DNA from: Streptomyces sp. HB132
Lineage (GTDB): Bacteria; Actinomycetota; Actinomycetes; Streptomycetales; Streptomycetaceae
Assembly: GCF_016909575.1 (NCBI RefSeq)
Contig: NZ_JAFBGA010000022.1
Location: 40,160-104,159, forward strand
Direction of reading: 5' to 3'
DNA: 64,000 nt
Each line of letters starts with the position of its first letter. The first letter of the stretch is position 1. The notes beneath the pieces are model-generated. The model worked only from the letters and a program-made list of their open reading frames with translations. It was not told the origin of the DNA and made no database searches. The position numbers and the translations under genes were made by a program. Shown piece after piece: positions 46,296-54,852 of the stretch.

Positions 46296-46883
46296 ATGAA
46301 CCCCGTCAGCCTCACCACGGAACGCCTGCTCATGCGCCCCTTCGCCCCCGAGGACGAGGACGCCGTGTACACCGCCTGCCAGGACCCGGAGATCCAGCGC
46401 TGGACAGTTGTCCCCTCGCCGTACACCCGTGCCGACGCGGAGCTCTTCACCCGGAAACTCTCACCCGCGGGCTGGCAGGACGACACGATGTACAACTTCG
46501 CCCTGCTGCTGCGGGACGGCGGCCCGCTCGTCGGCGCGCTCGGCGTCAACCGCACCCTGCCCGGCACCTACGAGGTGGGTTACTGGACGGCCGGGGAACA
46601 CCGCGGCGCCGGTTACACGACGGAAGCGGTGCTGGCGGCGGCCCACTGGGCGTTCACCGTCCTTCGCGCGGACCGCTTCGAGTGGCGGGCGGAGATCGGC
46701 AACGCCCCTTCCCGGGCGGTCGCCCGGCGTGCCGGATTCCACATGGAGGGCGAGCAGCGGTCGGGCCTGGTCAACAAGGGAACACGGCGCGACACCTGGA
46801 TCGGCTCACTGCTCCCGGCCGATCTCGGGCTGCCAGGGACCCTTCCGTATCTGCCGGCCTCCGATGTCAGTGGCGCGCTCTAG
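46296..46883 (+). CDS. GNAT-family N-acetyltransferase (RimJ/RimL type)
   Basis: A 195-residue acetyltransferase. The N-terminus LTTERLLMRPFAPEDEDAVY is typical of the RimJ/RimL (Acetyltransf_3) group; the acetyl-CoA site lies at GYWTAGEHRGAGYTTEAVLAAA (Q/RxxGxG/A-like), followed by NAPSRAVARRAGFHMEG. It acetylates an amino group of a protein N-terminus or a small molecule; the target is unknown. It is 10 bp before the glycosylase gene, so probably one transcript. Confidence 0.88.
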   Translation: MNPVSLTTERLLMRPFAPEDEDAVYTACQDPEIQRWTVVPSPYTRADAELFTRKLSPAGWQDDTMYNFALLLRDGGPLVGALGVNRTLPGTYEVGYWTAGEHRGAGYTTEAVLAAAHWAFTVLRADRFEWRAEIGNAPSRAVARRAGFHMEGEQRSGLVNKGTRRDTWIGSLLPADLGLPGTLPYLPASDVSGAL

Positions 46884-46893
46884 GGTTCAGCCC

Positions 46894-48069
46894 ATGACGT
46901 CTGTGCCGCCGCCCGTTCTGGAACTCTCCGCCGACCAGGCACGCCGGATAGCCCTGCGCGCACAGGGCTTCCTCGGCGCCCCCGACCGCCGGGGCGGGGT
47001 CCCGGGGGTGCTGCGCCATCTCGGGGCCGTCCAGCTCGACACCATCTCGGTCCTCGCCCGGTCGCACGAGCTCGTGCCGTACGCCCGTCTCGGCGCGCTC
47101 GGCCGCCGCACGGTCGACGACGCCTACTGGTCCGGGGGCCGGTCGTTCGAGTACTGGTCGCACGCAGCGTGCATCCTGCCGGTCGAGGAGTGGCCTCACT
47201 TCGCGTTCCGCCGCCGCGCCTACCGCTCCCGGCCGCACTGGAACCACGAGCTGCCCGACGGGGCCTACGAGACGGTGATCAAGCAGCTGCGCACCGAGGG
47301 CCCGCTGACGGCGACCGAGCTCGGCGGCGCGAAGAACGGCGGCGAGTGGTGGGACTGGTCCGCCTCCAAGGTCGCCGTCGAACGGGCCCTGATGTACGGC
47401 GAGGTGGTGTGCACCGAACGGCGCGGCTGGAAGCGCGTCTACGACCTGGCGGAGCGCGCGATCCCGGACGCCGTCCTCCACGACGACCTGGACGACACGG
47501 AGTGCCTGCGCCGCCTGGTGGCCCTGGCGGGACGGTCGCTGGGCGTCGGCACCCGGTCGGACATCGCCGACTACCACCGGCTCAAGGCCGAGCAGTTCGA
47601 CACCGTCGTGGCGGACTCCGGGCTGGTCCCGGTGGCGGTGCGGGGCTGGGCGAAGCCTGCCTGGGCACACCCCGAGGCCCTGGCCTCGGAACCGCGCGGA
47701 CGGCACCGTACGACGCTGCTGTCGCCTTTCGACTCGTTGATCTGGGAGCGGGCGCGCACGGAGCGTGTCTTCGGCTTCACCCACCGCCTGGAGGCGTACG
47801 TCCCCCGGGCCAAGCGGATCCACGGCTACTTCGCGATGCCGCTGCTGGCGGGCGGCATGCTGCGCGGCCGGGTGGACCCGGCCAGGGAGGGGACCACGCT
47901 GGTCGCCCGCCAGGTGTCGCTGGACGGAGTGAAGTCCGTGAAGCCGATGGCCGAGGCCCTCGTGGAGGCGGCGTCCTGGGTCGGCTGCACCGATGTACGG
48001 CTGGAGCGCGTCGACGCGCCGGAGCTGCGCGAGCCGCTCGTGGCGGAGATCGCCCGTGTCATCCCGTAG
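46894..48069 (+). CDS. AlkX/YcaQ-type DNA glycosylase (HTH_42 winged-helix family)
   Basis: A 391-residue winged-helix protein of the family that includes E. coli YcaQ (AlkX) and Streptomyces AlkZ, which unhook DNA interstrand crosslinks or excise alkylated bases. The catalytic QxD/QxQ position reads VQLDTISVLARSHELV, that is QxD as in the AlkX branch rather than the QxQ of AlkZ self-resistance enzymes. Further family marks are YWSHAACILP, PLTATELGG and LLSPFDSLIWER. A housekeeping role in repair of nitrogen-mustard-type damage is likely; it is not linked to an antibiotic cluster here. Confidence 0.85.
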   Translation: MTSVPPPVLELSADQARRIALRAQGFLGAPDRRGGVPGVLRHLGAVQLDTISVLARSHELVPYARLGALGRRTVDDAYWSGGRSFEYWSHAACILPVEEWPHFAFRRRAYRSRPHWNHELPDGAYETVIKQLRTEGPLTATELGGAKNGGEWWDWSASKVAVERALMYGEVVCTERRGWKRVYDLAERAIPDAVLHDDLDDTECLRRLVALAGRSLGVGTRSDIADYHRLKAEQFDTVVADSGLVPVAVRGWAKPAWAHPEALASEPRGRHRTTLLSPFDSLIWERARTERVFGFTHRLEAYVPRAKRIHGYFAMPLLAGGMLRGRVDPAREGTTLVARQVSLDGVKSVKPMAEALVEAASWVGCTDVRLERVDAPELREPLVAEIARVIP

Positions 48070-48092
48070 GACGCCGGACAGCTGCTCCACCG

Positions 48093-48845
48093 CTACCTGA
48101 TCTCGAGGATCTTCTCCCGCATGGCATAGACCACGGCTTCCATGCGGGAGTGCAGCTGGAGCTTCTCCAGGATATTGCGGACGTGGTTCTTCACCGTGTT
48201 CTCGGAAATGAACAATTCCTTGGCGATATCACGGTTGTTCATGCCGGTGGCCACGAGCTTGAGCACTTCCAGCTCCCGCTCGGTCAGCCGCGGCGCGGGA
48301 ACGAGCCGGCGTTCGTCGGTGCGCTGGATCATCGACTTGAACTCGGTGAGCAGTTTGGAGGCCATCGACGGACTGATCTGCGATTGGCCGTCCGCCACCG
48401 CGCGAATGGCCGTGGCGACCTCGTCGGTCGAGATCTCCTTCAGCAGGTACCCGGTGGCCCCTGCCTTGATCGCCTCGTAGAGGTCGGCCTCCTCGTCGCT
48501 GATCGTCAACATGATGATCTTCGCGCTGGGGGCCACTTCCTTGATGGAGGTGCAGGCTTCGATGCCGCCGCGCTTGGGCATCCGGACGTCCATCAGCACG
48601 ATGTCGGGCAGCAGGTCCGCCGCCTTGTCGACCGCCTCCGCGCCGTCCCCCGCCTCTCCGACGACCTGGATGTCCTCCTCCTGTGCGAGGACGATCTCCA
48701 GACCCCTGCGGAAGAGCGCGTGGTCATCCACCACAAGCACCCTGATGGGCTCCTTGCGGGAACCGCCGTCGTCCGCAACGGAATCCGTACCGGCAGCGCT
48801 GTGGGCATCGCTCGTGCCACGCACGGGCCCGAAGGTGTCCGCCAT
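48093..48845 (-). CDS. NarL/FixJ-family response regulator (no adjacent kinase)
   Basis: A 250-residue regulator. A 30-residue disordered N-terminus precedes the receiver domain (VLVVDDHALFRRGLEIVL; phospho-acceptor Asp86 in DIVLMDVRMPKRGG; switch Thr in IIMLTISDEE; Lys in GYLLKE). The C-terminal LuxR-type HTH is LTERELEVLKLVATGMNNRDIAKELFISENTVKNHVRNIL. The ATG has GGGGGAGGA five bases upstream. No histidine kinase gene is near, so its partner is encoded elsewhere. The same orphan regulator sits between secA and hpf in S. coelicolor as I remember. Confidence 0.92.
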   Translation of the reverse strand: MADTFGPVRGTSDAHSAAGTDSVADDGGSRKEPIRVLVVDDHALFRRGLEIVLAQEEDIQVVGEAGDGAEAVDKAADLLPDIVLMDVRMPKRGGIEACTSIKEVAPSAKIIMLTISDEEADLYEAIKAGATGYLLKEISTDEVATAIRAVADGQSQISPSMASKLLTEFKSMIQRTDERRLVPAPRLTERELEVLKLVATGMNNRDIAKELFISENTVKNHVRNILEKLQLHSRMEAVVYAMREKILEIR

Positions 48846-48973
48846 CGTTCCTCCCCCTGAAGGCAACTGCCTGAGGTCACAGGCTGTGCGCCAACGGCAG
48901 TGCACAGAGCACTGATTGGCCTGGGCCACCATGCTTTCATGCCCGGCCGCCGAAACGGTGCCCCGCGCTCGCA

Positions 48974-49015
48974 CGCGGTGCCCCCGGAGCATTCGGACGC
49001 TCCAGGGGCACCGCG
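48974..49015 (-). terminator. hpf terminator
   Basis: 16-bp stem with one mismatch: 48974-48984 pairs with 49005-49015 and 48986-48990 with 48999-49003, eight-base loop; 23 bp past the hpf stop. Confidence 0.85.
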
Positions 49016-49037
49016 TATCGGCTGTGGGTGGAGGGCG

Positions 49038-49727
49038 TCAGCCGCCGAGCGCACCGCCCGCGCCGCCCGCCCCGTCCGAGGCCAGCGGGTCGGTCCTCAG
49101 GTGAATGACACCGTAGTCATAGGCGTGCCGCCGGTAGACGACACTGGGCTCCTTGGTCTCGGAGTCGACGAACAGGTAGAAGTCGTGCCCGACCAGCTCC
49201 ATCTCGTAGAGCGCCTGGTCGAGCGTCATCGGTGCTGCGACGTGCATCTTCTCGCGCACCACGAGCGGTCCCTCGCCCTGTACCTCGAGCGAGCCCATCC
49301 GCGTGGTCGGCACGGAGTGCTCCGGCTCCTCGGGAATCAGCTCACCGTCCCCGTTGAACGAGGCGGCGCCCGGGACGACCTCCGCGACCTCGGCTGCCGA
49401 CAGCCGGCCGTTACCACGCCTGCTGTAGCGCTTGTCGTGCTCCTTGCGCAGCTGTGTGTCCAGCTTGTCGGTGGCCAGGTCAAGCGCTGCGTACGGGTCG
49501 CCTGCCGCCGCTTCCGCCCGGATGACCGGCCCACGTGAGCGGAGCGTGATCTCCACCCGTGCCGCACGGTCGGCCTGACGGGGATTCGGCTCCTTGGACA
49601 CCTCGACGTCGAGGCTGATCACCTTGCCGTCGAACTTCTGGATCTTGTCCAGCTTCAGCTTCTCGGCCACGTGCTTGCGGAACCGCTCGGGCACCTCGGT
49701 CTTGCGGCCCTTGACGACGATGTCCAC
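49038..49727 (-). CDS. hpf: Ribosome hibernation promoting factor, long form
   Basis: Binds the 30S decoding region and dimerises 70S ribosomes into inactive 100S particles in stationary phase or stress. 229 residues with the two-domain long HPF layout: N-terminal S30AE domain (DIVVKGRKTEVPERFRKHVAEKL to about residue 105), Asp/Glu-rich linker, and C-terminal dimerisation domain with MTLDQALYEMELVGHDFYLFVDSET and VVYRRHAYDYGVIHLR. GTG 49727 is used because GGAG lies six bases upstream and the fold starts at once; an in-frame GTG at 49784 falls in the structured leader. Confidence 0.93.
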   Translation of the reverse strand: MDIVVKGRKTEVPERFRKHVAEKLKLDKIQKFDGKVISLDVEVSKEPNPRQADRAARVEITLRSRGPVIRAEAAAGDPYAALDLATDKLDTQLRKEHDKRYSRRGNGRLSAAEVAEVVPGAASFNGDGELIPEEPEHSVPTTRMGSLEVQGEGPLVVREKMHVAAPMTLDQALYEMELVGHDFYLFVDSETKEPSVVYRRHAYDYGVIHLRTDPLASDGAGGAGGALGG

Positions 49728-49870
49728 GCAGAACTCCGTTCCCGGATCGCTCCGCTTCGGCGGCGGAGCATCTCCCTTTTGCACCAGGCTCCGGTGATCG
49801 CCGGAGCCGCTGACTCGGTGGCTGTCACCTCCTCCTCCCCCATCGGCGGGCTTTCACCCCACCGATTTTT
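49728..49870 (-). promoter_or_regulatory. Structured leader of hpf (four consecutive stem-loops)
   Basis: Four inverted repeats in a row before the hpf start: 49842-49850/49858-49866 (9 bp), a short GGTG/CACC stem near 49820-49832, 49787-49794/49801-49808 (8 bp) and 49749-49755/49763-49769 (7 bp). In the first, one pair is G-U on the minus strand but C-A on the plus strand, so the fold favours RNA made in the hpf direction. A purine-rich GGGGGAGGAGG lies between hairpins. It is either a regulatory 5' UTR or a processed RNA. It does not match a riboswitch I know. Confidence 0.5.
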
Positions 49871-50055
49871 ATGCTTCTGGCGTACCGGTGGGCTACCTGC
49901 CCGAAACCTGGTGGCGCATTCATCGAGGTGCGGAATTCACCGCCCCTCACAACCGAACATAGCCTGCCCACCCCCGTGTCGGCACCCGCTACTCACGCGT
50001 ACCTCCGAGCGGGGCCCTTTACCCACTCGCCACCTGCGACGATGGAAGTTATCTG

Positions 50056-50811
50056 TCAGTTCCGGTTTATTTCGAAAGCAGACGGAGAAGCTGCGACAAC
50101 CGCGGCCCGGAGCCCTTCCGCAGCCCCCATGCCGGGGGGTCTCGCGGCGCGCACCGCACGCGCCGCCTCCGCCAGCGTGGCCCCCGTCGTGAGCAGGTCG
50201 TCGACGAGCACGACCCGGCCGCCGTCGAGCAGCTTCCGGCCCCCGGCCGCGACGACGAGCGCGCCCGCCATATTCGTCTGCCGGTCCCGGGCTCCCAGCC
50301 CCGCCTGGTCCGCCACCGCACGCCGCTGCCGCAGTACGGCGAGCAGTCCGGCCCGTGCCCCTCCGCGCCGGAGCTCAGCGGCGGCCGCAGCGGCGATCCT
50401 GCGCACCGGATCGTGCCCGCGCCCGGCCGTGGCCCGCCGCGCCGACGGCACGGGCACGAGCAGCAACGGGCCGGCCTCGCCCCCGTGCCCCGCTCCGGCC
50501 CGCACAGCGGCCGCCAGCGCGCAGCCGAGCACTCCGGCCAGGCCGAGGGCCCCGCGCTCCTTATGGGCAAGCAGCATCGCCCTCACGGCGTTCTCGTACG
50601 GGGCCGCCGCGTGGACCACCGGCAGCCCGTCGGGCTCGGGCGCAGGCCGTACGCGCCGGGGTCCGGACGCCAGACCGACGGCACACTCCAGGCACAACTC
50701 CGTCCGCGGCCTGCCGCAGCCCCCACAGGCCACCGGCAGCACCAGTCCCACGATCTCCCGCCACCAACCCCGCACAGCCCCACTGTGCCCGCACGGCGGG
50801 TGTCCGACCAT
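50056..50811 (-). CDS. ComF-family phosphoribosyltransferase-like protein
   Basis: A 251-residue protein with an N-terminal zinc ribbon (CGGCGRPRTELCLEC) and a C-terminal PRTase fold whose PRPP loop reads VVLVDDLLTTGAT. ComF proteins are needed for DNA uptake in competent bacteria, but streptomycetes are not known to be competent, so the role here is unclear (possibly DNA or nucleotide metabolism). Position between lpqB and hpf is the conserved actinobacterial order. The next gene hpf follows 328 bp downstream with no clear terminator between. Confidence 0.88.
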   Translation of the reverse strand: MVGHPPCGHSGAVRGWWREIVGLVLPVACGGCGRPRTELCLECAVGLASGPRRVRPAPEPDGLPVVHAAAPYENAVRAMLLAHKERGALGLAGVLGCALAAAVRAGAGHGGEAGPLLLVPVPSARRATAGRGHDPVRRIAAAAAAELRRGGARAGLLAVLRQRRAVADQAGLGARDRQTNMAGALVVAAGGRKLLDGGRVVLVDDLLTTGATLAEAARAVRAARPPGMGAAEGLRAAVVAASPSAFEINRN

Positions 50812-50856
50812 CCCTGTGGAAAACCCCTGTGGAAACCGCGAAGCTCCTGCCTACCG

Positions 50857-50911
50857 CCCGCACGCCCGCACGCCCGCACGCCCGCACGCCCGCACGCCCG
50901 CACGCCCGCAC
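50857..50911. repeat. 8-bp tandem repeat, about 6.9 copies
   Basis: Six perfect copies of cccgcacg followed by a seventh lacking one base, in the gap between lpqB and the comF-type gene. Perfect identity means recent expansion or slippage; copy number probably varies between strains. Confidence 0.9.
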
Positions 50912-50965
50912 CGACGGTGATCGCCGCCCCGGGACGGCACTCCGTGCGCTCGGCCGGGGAGGACC

Positions 50966-52828
50966 TCAGCCGGGGTAGACCAGCGAGGAGCCCTCCTTGA
51001 GAACCGTCTGCCAGTTGTCCCCGGGCGACAGCTTCACTATCCCGTCGCTCTCGGTGTCGGCCATCAGCGGCAGCTGCTCGTCGCCGGCTGCCGCGACCGC
51101 CGTCACCTGGTTCACGCCCGGCAGGACTCCGGAGGACGCCGTGGACCCGTCGGCCTGCACATACCGCACCTGCTGCACACCGCCCTCCTCCTTGCCGACC
51201 ACCACGAGACGGCTCCGGCCGGACCAGGAAACAGCCGTCACGTCGGCCAGCTGGGGCGCGGCCCGGCGCAGGTCCTCCACCGAGACCGTCTCGTCCTCTC
51301 CCGAACCATGACGCTCGACCCGGCCGATGTGCAGCGTCGTGTGCCCGTCCCGCGACACCCGCAGGGCGATCCGCACCCCGTCCGCCGACATGCGCAGCGC
51401 CTCGATCCGCCCGCTCAAGCCGGGTACCGAGACCTCCTGCGGCTCTCCGGCGCCGTCCACGAGCCGCAGCAGCCTGGGATCCGACGGATCGCGGTCGGCG
51501 ACCCACAGATCACCCCCGCCGTCCCAGCTCGGTGCCGACAGCCGGTCCGCGTCCTGCTTCGCGCTGCTGCTCACCACAGGGGCGGACAGCTCGCCCTCCT
51601 CGGTGAGGGAGGACACGTAGAGATGCTGCTGATTCGCCGAGACGGTGGCGGCCTGCTGTTCGTCCCGGGCCACGCCCACGGCGCTCATGGCCACCGGCCC
51701 GCTGCCCAGCGGACCGGTCACGGGCTCCGGATCACCGCTGCCCTTACTGCTTCCGGGGATGCGCTGCACGTGCCCTTCGTCGTCGACGAAGTACTGGCTG
51801 TCGGGGCCGCCCGCTCCGTCGTCCGAGGCGAACTCCTCGGCCTCATCGGCCCCGAGGGAGCACAGCGGGCCCTGCTCACCCTGCAGCTCCACCTGCCCCA
51901 CCCGGGCGGAGGTCAGGTCCCGCAGGGTGTAGAGCACCTGGGCCGCCATCATCCGGCAGGCACCCTGCCCGGCCTTCTCGGCCTTCTTGTTGAGCGGCAC
52001 CTTCAGGACGTTCTGGTCGTCCGGTGCCAGCGAGGTGACCCCGGCCTTCAGCGCCGTACCGGCGGGGAAGCGCGAATCGACGACCGGTCGCAGCCAGTTC
52101 GACGGGCCTTCCAGCAGCGTCCGCACCGTCTGCGACGCCGTGTCCATCCGTGTGACGGGGTCCGTGCGGTTCCGTACGTAGACGGGGTCCGCGACAAGTG
52201 CGGACTCGTCGTCCGTCCGTCCCGCGGCGAAGTAGTACTTGTTCACGGACCTGTAGAGGCGCTTGAAGTCCGACTGTCCGAGCACCAGACCGTCCGGCAC
52301 GATGTCGATGCGCCACTCCTGCTTGCCGTCCGCCGCTCTCTCACGGACCAGATGAAGCATCTGGGAGTACTCCGACGGGGCCAGCGGCCGGTAGGAACTC
52401 TGCGCGTCGACAGCCGCCACCTGCTCGCCGGTCAGCGTGTAGGTGGTCTCGGTCGTCCTGCGTTCCGTGCCCTGGATCGTCGGCCCGTTGCGATTGGGCG
52501 CCTGCGCGAGCACGGTGGTGCCCTCGCCCGGCTGCCACGTACGCGCGGTTTCCGCGGTCAGATATTTGCGGGTGGTCCGGAAGTCGGGGTCGTCACTGGT
52601 CATCGACTCCAGGAAGCCGTCGACGACCTCGATGGGTCCGGCGCCCTCCCTCGGCGGCACTGCGTACACCTGGACCTGTGCGTCACCGGCCTGCGAGGCG
52701 TCGACCGCCTTCACGTCGCCCGTCACCGGCATCGCTCCGCACCCGGCGAGCAGCACGACACCGCAGCCGAGCAGCACGGACAACCGCACCACCCGCCCGC
52801 GGCCGCCCCGACAGCGGTCAGCGTCCAC
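50966..52828 (-). CDS. lpqB: Lipoprotein LpqB
   Basis: Membrane-anchored lipoprotein that in mycobacteria binds the outer domain of the sensor kinase MtrB and tunes MtrA signalling. 620 residues; lipoprotein signal with lipobox LLAGC (Cys30), then a GerMN-type domain (PIEVVDGFLESMTSDDPDFRTT, LLEGPSNWLRPVVDSRFP) and a C-terminal beta-propeller-like half with several WDG/SADG strands. GTG 52828 has AGGAGG nine bases upstream and overlaps the mtrB stop by 11 bp, so it is translated together with mtrB. Confidence 0.93.
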   Translation of the reverse strand: MDADRCRGGRGRVVRLSVLLGCGVVLLAGCGAMPVTGDVKAVDASQAGDAQVQVYAVPPREGAGPIEVVDGFLESMTSDDPDFRTTRKYLTAETARTWQPGEGTTVLAQAPNRNGPTIQGTERRTTETTYTLTGEQVAAVDAQSSYRPLAPSEYSQMLHLVRERAADGKQEWRIDIVPDGLVLGQSDFKRLYRSVNKYYFAAGRTDDESALVADPVYVRNRTDPVTRMDTASQTVRTLLEGPSNWLRPVVDSRFPAGTALKAGVTSLAPDDQNVLKVPLNKKAEKAGQGACRMMAAQVLYTLRDLTSARVGQVELQGEQGPLCSLGADEAEEFASDDGAGGPDSQYFVDDEGHVQRIPGSSKGSGDPEPVTGPLGSGPVAMSAVGVARDEQQAATVSANQQHLYVSSLTEEGELSAPVVSSSAKQDADRLSAPSWDGGGDLWVADRDPSDPRLLRLVDGAGEPQEVSVPGLSGRIEALRMSADGVRIALRVSRDGHTTLHIGRVERHGSGEDETVSVEDLRRAAPQLADVTAVSWSGRSRLVVVGKEEGGVQQVRYVQADGSTASSGVLPGVNQVTAVAAAGDEQLPLMADTESDGIVKLSPGDNWQTVLKEGSSLVYPG

Positions 52829-54851
52829 GAGTTGTGTCCTCCTGCTCCGGATCCTGCGTATCTGGGTCGGGACTTCCGCCCGGCCGGACGGCGGCCGGAC
52901 GCGACACCACACGCGCTCCGCTGCCCGGCAGGGCCGCGGGATCGACCGACGCCGGCGTACGTGACGCCGCCGGTCCGTGCGACGGCACCGCCAGGTGCGA
53001 ACCCACCGCGGAACCCGTCCGGTCCGGTACGGACATCAGCCGGTGACTGTCCGGCTCCGGAGCCGCCTCCGCACGCTCACGGTCCTCCCGGTTGCGCCGG
53101 GAGTCCTCCGGCTCCAGCGGTATCGGTGACCCGCGCAGCGGCTCGTCCGCCGTACGGGGCAGAGTCAGCCGGAACTGCGAGCCGCCACCGGGCTCGCCCC
53201 AGGCCTGCAGCCATCCACCGTGCAGCCGGGCGTCCTCGACGGCGATCGACAGACCCAGGCCTGTGCCACCGGTGGTGCGGGCACGTGCCGGGTCCGCCCG
53301 CCAGAAACGGTTGAAGACCCGGGTAGCCTCGCCCGGCTTGAGCCCCACGCCGTAGTCCCTGACCGCCACGGCCACGGCGCCCTGAGCGACGCCCATCCGC
53401 ACGATGACGTCCCGGCCCTCACCGTGCTCGACGGCGTTGACGACGAGGTTGCGCAGTACCCGCTCGACTCGGCGCGCGTCGGCCTCCGCGACCACGGGCT
53501 GTTCGTCACCCGCGACCAGGATCCGGCTGCCCTTGCGCTCCGCCAGCGGCTCGGCGCCGCCGATCACCCGCCGGACGACCGTACGCAGGTCTATCGGCTC
53601 GGCCTCCAGCGCCGCGGCCCCCGCGTCGAACCTGCTGATCTCCAGCAGATCGGACAGGAGCGACTCGAAGCGGTCGAGCTGGTCCCCCAGCAACTCCGCG
53701 GACCGGGCCGTGACCGGGTCGAAGTCGACCCGCGCCTCATGGATGACATCGGCGGCCATCCGCACGGTCGTCAGCGGAGTGCGCAGCTCATGGCTCACGT
53801 CCGAGACGAACCGCCGCTGCATGCGGGAGAGCTCCTCCAACTGCTGGATCTTCAGCTGAAGGTTCTGCGCCATCTTGTTGAAGGCCTCACCGAGGCGGGC
53901 GATGTCGTCCTCACCGGTGACCTTCATCCGTTCCTGGAGACGGCCGGCGGAAAGTCTCTCGGCGATCCCCGCCGCCATCCGTACGGGCGTGACGACCTGG
54001 CGCACCACGAACCAGGCGATCGCGCCGAGGAGCACGACGACGAACAGGCCGGCCGTGGCCAGTGTGGTCGTCACCAGGGTCAGCGACTTCTCCTCCTGCG
54101 TGAGCGGGAAGAGGTAGTACAGCTCGTAGGGGTTCTGGTCGACGTCGTAGAGCCGCTTGCCGACGACGAGCCCGGGCTCCGAATGCTTCCCGTACGAGTA
54201 CCGGATCAGTGAATAGGTCTGGAAGGCACCTGACCCCTCGCCCACGTCGTCCCGCAGCCTCTGCGGGATGCTGGACGCCTCCACGCTTCCCGAGCCGCGC
54301 GGGGCGCGGCTGGTGGTGCTCTGTCCCAGGGAGTCGTCGCTGAGTGCCACCACGTTGAAAGCGTTCGTACCACCGCTGGCCAGCTGGTCGACGAGCTCGG
54401 TGCGCCATGAGGTACTGGCCGTCACACCGTCGGCGCCGTCCGCGGTCTCGTCACCCGGAACCAGCGGCGCGTTCGCGTTCGCCTGGGCGGCAGCGAAGCC
54501 ACCGGCCGCCTGTGTCTGCGCGGCCTTCCCCTTCGCGTCGAGCAGGCCGTTGCGGACCTGCCCGATCACGACGAAGCCGAGGAGCAGTACCACGGCGATC
54601 GACATCAGCAGCGTGCCCGCCACGACGCGCAACTGCAGATTGCGCCTCCACAGCCGGACGGCCGGCAGCAGCGGCCCGCGGATCCACCGCATGAGCAGCC
54701 GCGGCACGGGGCCGCCGGGCGTCCGGTCACGGAACAACCGGGCGCCCCGCGGGAACCTGCCGAAACGAGGAGTACTCCGCGCCGGACCGGCAGCCCGCTC
54801 CGTACGGGCCCCGGGCGTCCCGGGTGGCGGAGCAGCGCTGCCCAGGGTCAT
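52818..54851 (-). CDS. mtrB: Sensor histidine kinase MtrB
   Basis: Membrane kinase for MtrA. 677 residues from ATG 54851, 1 bp after the mtrA stop. Layout: Arg/Pro-rich N-terminus, TM1 (LLMSIAVVLLLGFVVIGQV, about 80-98), outer domain of about 160 residues, TM2 near 270, HAMP, then the H-box SDVSHELRTPLTTVRM (His near 354) and HATPase motifs NLVVNAVEHGEG, DYGVGL and GTGLGLSI. A Pro/Ser-rich C-terminal extension of about 100 residues after the ATPase domain has no known role. A GTG 30 bp further up would overlap mtrA and is less likely. Confidence 0.94.
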   Translation of the reverse strand: MTLGSAAPPPGTPGARTERAAGPARSTPRFGRFPRGARLFRDRTPGGPVPRLLMRWIRGPLLPAVRLWRRNLQLRVVAGTLLMSIAVVLLLGFVVIGQVRNGLLDAKGKAAQTQAAGGFAAAQANANAPLVPGDETADGADGVTASTSWRTELVDQLASGGTNAFNVVALSDDSLGQSTTSRAPRGSGSVEASSIPQRLRDDVGEGSGAFQTYSLIRYSYGKHSEPGLVVGKRLYDVDQNPYELYYLFPLTQEEKSLTLVTTTLATAGLFVVVLLGAIAWFVVRQVVTPVRMAAGIAERLSAGRLQERMKVTGEDDIARLGEAFNKMAQNLQLKIQQLEELSRMQRRFVSDVSHELRTPLTTVRMAADVIHEARVDFDPVTARSAELLGDQLDRFESLLSDLLEISRFDAGAAALEAEPIDLRTVVRRVIGGAEPLAERKGSRILVAGDEQPVVAEADARRVERVLRNLVVNAVEHGEGRDVIVRMGVAQGAVAVAVRDYGVGLKPGEATRVFNRFWRADPARARTTGGTGLGLSIAVEDARLHGGWLQAWGEPGGGSQFRLTLPRTADEPLRGSPIPLEPEDSRRNREDRERAEAAPEPDSHRLMSVPDRTGSAVGSHLAVPSHGPAASRTPASVDPAALPGSGARVVSRPAAVRPGGSPDPDTQDPEQEDTTRGR

Positions 54852-54852
54852 G

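Noticed and set aside
49655..49843. Upstream ORF overlapping hpf (62 codons)
   Set aside because: It has a purine-rich site before it, but the peptide is Arg/Ser-rich, runs out of frame into hpf and shows no family; translation remains only a possibility.
49842..49870. Plus-strand terminator with T-run (hairpin followed by attttt)
   Set aside because: No plus-strand gene ends before it, and the stem contains a C-A mismatch on that strand but a G-U pair on the other; it is better read as part of the hpf leader.
50561..50911. Repeat protein (RACGRAGV units) from the 8-bp repeat
   Set aside because: Open frame created by the repeat and the antisense/alternate frame of the comF-type gene; no start signal.
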